Of a stretch of DNA of 14,193 nucleotides, positions 12,752 to 14,193 are shown piece by piece. A model generated the notes under the pieces. That model searched no databases, was not told where the DNA came from, and saw nothing but the letters and a program-made list of their open reading frames with translations. Positions within the stretch are counted from its first letter, which is position 1, and the number at the start of each line of letters is the position of its first letter. The translations under genes and the position numbers were made by a program. Source of the stretch: an uncultured Ruminococcus sp. (GTDB lineage Bacteria > Bacillota > Clostridia > Oscillospirales > Ruminococcaceae). The stretch covers positions 1 to 14,193 of the forward strand of contig CAMJES010000022.1 of the NCBI GenBank assembly GCA_946404705.1. Direction: 5' to 3'.

Positions 12752-13132
12752 TTACGCAAGCTTTATCGTACTATATGTATAAGCACCCGAGAGGGCAAGC
12801 AGAAGAATATCTCCGAAGTTAAAGCTGCCGCCGAATATGCTCATTATAAGTGACAGCGCCGAAAGCGCAGTCATGACCGCACCCCAGATGAACGCGTTCT
12901 TGCCGCCTTTTTTGAAAAGTCCGTAGTAGCACATCGCACCGAAGCCTATTACCGTGAATGCGATACCGATGATATTTCCGAGCATTCCCATAGCCGTTCC
13001 GTGCCTTGTCATGGAAAAAAGCGCCCAGCTTACAAAATAGCTGCGGCTGAAAAGCGAACGGAAAGCGAGCCAAACTCCAGAAAGAGCAAGAATTCCGCAT
13101 AAAACCGACGATATTTGTAAAACCCTTTTCAT
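12752..13132 (-). CDS. Small four-helix membrane protein, unknown function
   Basis: 126 residues with hydrophobic segments at about 5-24, 45-71, 79-100 and 106-123, and short basic loops (FKKGGKN), so an integral membrane protein. No motif or family is recognised. The first segment might be read as a signal peptide but has no cleavage site. ATG 13132 lies 9 nt after a GGGGG/AAAGGGGG ribosome site, and a consensus promoter lies upstream. It is transcribed away from plsC and toward the chemoreceptor. Confidence 0.8.
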   Translation of the reverse strand: MKRVLQISSVLCGILALSGVWLAFRSLFSRSYFVSWALFSMTRHGTAMGMLGNIIGIAFTVIGFGAMCYYGLFKKGGKNAFIWGAVMTALSALSLIMSIFGGSFNFGDILLLALSGAYTYSTIKLA

Positions 13133-13162
13133 TCTTATATGCCCCCTTTATAATGTATAACA

Positions 13163-13191
13163 ATTCTAACACAAAATAATGCTTTTGTCAA
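13163..13191 (-). promoter_or_regulatory. Promoter of the four-helix membrane protein gene
   Basis: On the minus strand TTGACA (13191-13186), a 17-nt spacer and TAGAAT (13168-13163). It lies back to back with the plsC promoter, with about 70 nt between the two -35 boxes. Confidence 0.75.
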
Positions 13192-13259
13192 ATTTTGTCT
13201 TGGAATGTCGGCTGTTTGCGCCGAATTATGAAAATCTCGGGAAAATTTGCGGCTGACGA

Positions 13260-13288
13260 TTGATTTTGCGTTTGAAATGTGATATAAT
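13260..13288 (+). promoter_or_regulatory. plsC promoter
   Basis: TTGATT (13260-13265), a 17-nt spacer and TATAAT (13283-13288). It would drive plsC and the overlapping ispH gene. AAAAGGA (13306-13312) lies 10 nt before the GTG start. Confidence 0.7.
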
Positions 13289-13322
13289 TATTTTTAATAT
13301 ATTTGAAAAGGATTGATATTTT

Positions 13323-13970
13323 GTGTATGCTTGGGTAAGATATCCTGTGCGGTGGCTCTACAAGCTTTTTTACGATTTCCATATCGAGGGCGCCGAAAAT
13401 ATTCCGCAGGACAAGCCTGTTGTTCTGGCGTCAAATCACCGCAGCTACGCCGACCCCGTTATACTTACAATGCCGATGAAGCTGCCCGTTTCCTATATGG
13501 CGAAGGAGGAGCTTTTCCGCAATAAGCTTTTCGGCTGGTTTATACGCAAGCTCGGAGCTTTTCCGGTAGTACGCGGCTCGGGCGATATGAAAGTCATTGA
13601 AGACAGCATAAAGATACTTGAATCGGGAAGAAACCTCGTTATCTTCCCCGAAGGTACACGCTCAAAGGACGGTAAGGTCGGCAAGGGAAAAACCGGCGTT
13701 GCAATGATAGCCGCAAAATCGGGTGCGGATGTTGTTCCCTGCGGAATTATTTTTGAGGGCGAGAAGCTTCATTTCCGCTCAAAGCTCACGCTTAAATTCG
13801 GCAAACCGATAAAGGCGGAGGAAATCGCGGTCGAGGGGAACTCTCCCCGTGAGCTTAAAGAGGTAAAAAAGCGCATTATGGGTGCGATAACCGAGCTTGT
13901 CGAAGGGCCTGCGCTGCCCGGAACGGTAAATCAACCGCAGCTTGAGGATAAAACCGATGCGGCGGATTGA
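13323..13970 (+). CDS. plsC: 1-acyl-sn-glycerol-3-phosphate acyltransferase
   Basis: 215 residues from GTG 13323. It transfers an acyl group to lysophosphatidic acid to make phosphatidic acid at the membrane, the second acylation step of phospholipid synthesis. All family motifs are present: NHRSYAD (His39, Asp44; HX4D catalytic pair), GAFPVVRGSGD (Arg84), FPEGTRS (Glu110) and VVPCGI. A hydrophobic N-terminal stretch (about 7-18) may rest on the membrane. In many Clostridia plsC is next to ispH, often with cmk just upstream. cmk is not upstream here, since plsC has its own promoter behind a divergent gene. The last 14 nt overlap the ispH start. Confidence 0.93.
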   Translation: MYAWVRYPVRWLYKLFYDFHIEGAENIPQDKPVVLASNHRSYADPVILTMPMKLPVSYMAKEELFRNKLFGWFIRKLGAFPVVRGSGDMKVIEDSIKILESGRNLVIFPEGTRSKDGKVGKGKTGVAMIAAKSGADVVPCGIIFEGEKLHFRSKLTLKFGKPIKAEEIAVEGNSPRELKEVKKRIMGAITELVEGPALPGTVNQPQLEDKTDAAD

Positions 13971-14139
13971 GATCGCGGAACACGCAGGTTTCTGCTTCGG
14001 TGTTGACAGAGCCGTAAAAATCGTGTATAATATCTTAGACAGCAGCAAAACGGCGGCGACTTACGGCGAGATTATCCACAATGAAAATGTCGTGAATGAG
14101 CTGAAAAGCCGCGGCGTAAAGGTCATCGATAAGCCCGAG
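13957..14139 (+). CDS. ispH: 4-hydroxy-3-methylbut-2-enyl diphosphate reductase, 5' end only
   Basis: 61 codons before the adapter: MRRIEIAEHAGFCFGVDRAV, then YGEIIHNENVVNELKSRGVK. Cys13 in GFCFGV is the first iron-sulphur ligand, and His42 in GEIIHN is the first conserved substrate-binding histidine. IspH makes IPP and DMAPP in the last step of the MEP isoprenoid pathway. ATG 13957 lies within the plsC end. In Clostridia this gene is often fused to a ribosomal protein S1-like domain, which cannot be seen here. Everything after 14139 in this frame is adapter. Confidence 0.93.
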
Positions 14140-14193
14140 AGATCGGAAGAGCACACGTCTGAACTCCAGTCACCGGCTACGATACCTCGTATG
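14140..14193. other. Illumina TruSeq index adapter (artefact)
   Basis: 14140-14173 is the 34-nt TruSeq index adapter (AGATCGGAAGAGCACACGTC and onward to CCAGTCAC). It is followed by index-like bases CGGCTACGAT and ACCTCGTATG, close to the expected ATCTCGTATG. It is not genomic and cuts the ispH frame. Confidence 0.97.

Noticed and set aside
12705..12758. Inverted GCGTAAAAA / TTTTTACGC as a terminator of the four-helix protein gene
   Set aside because: The arms are short and separated by about 35 nt with no compact stem, so a functional hairpin is doubtful.
38..14139. CRISPR array, tRNA or rRNA gene, or known riboswitch
   Set aside because: No regularly spaced identical repeats, cloverleaf with acceptor end, rRNA sequence or recognisable riboswitch core was seen on either strand.
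1..14193. Terminal inverted repeats suggesting a linear plasmid or circularisable element
   Set aside because: The shared terminal sequence is an exact Illumina adapter and not biological.

Overview
The window is one complete assembled contig, probably from a metagenome or draft genome of an anaerobic Clostridia member, most likely in the Oscillospirales/Ruminococcus area. This is inferred from the neighbourhood plsC-ispH, a small cysteine protein next to a low-molecular-weight tyrosine phosphatase, a six-helix chemoreceptor, strong AGGAGG ribosome sites, GTG/TTG starts and clostridial phage gene types. Both ends are Illumina TruSeq read-2 adapter sequence (4-37 and 14140-14193), so only about 38-14139 is genomic.

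Layout. (1) 38-2762: a secreted beta-rich repeat protein with an excellent ribosome site and signal peptide, but in-frame stops at codon 4 (TGA) and codon 85 (TAA); a strong bidirectional terminator follows. (2) 2784-3610: an IS5-family insertion sequence with perfect terminal inverted repeats flanked by CTAG and a transposase split over three frames. (3) 3610-7344: the eroded remains of a prophage. Pieces of early genes (31-aa ORF, 110-aa protein, DUF2800 nuclease-like protein), the tail assembly chaperone pair with an intact -1 frameshift site, the start of the tape measure gene, the end of an amidase endolysin and a Tn916-type integrase lacking its N terminus lie on one strand, joined by internal deletions. 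An intact DinJ/YafQ toxin-antitoxin pair with its own promoter sits in the tail module. (4) 7428-9896, minus strand: a second accessory block with an XRE repressor, an ImmA/IrrE metallopeptidase, a DUF4417 protein and two small tightly coupled genes that look like a toxin/immunity pair. A predicted short plus-strand RNA lies in the gap between immA and the DUF4417 gene. (5) 9897-14139: chromosomal backbone, with a low-molecular-weight phosphatase coupled to a cysteine-rich 62-aa protein, a chemoreceptor, a four-helix membrane protein, plsC, and the start of ispH overlapping plsC.

How the parts work together. The XRE and ImmA pair is the kind of module that keeps mobile elements repressed until the peptidase cleaves the repressor. 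The YafQ pair and the suspected toxin/immunity pair are selfish or defensive cargo that seem to have outlasted the phage. plsC and ispH sit in a lipid/isoprenoid arrangement common in Clostridia. The strongest candidates for new biology are the DUF4417/small toxin/immunity operon and the neighbouring short RNA. Several point lesions (two stops, two damaged start codons, two transposase frameshifts) may be real decay or assembly error, and the adapter ends call for caution.
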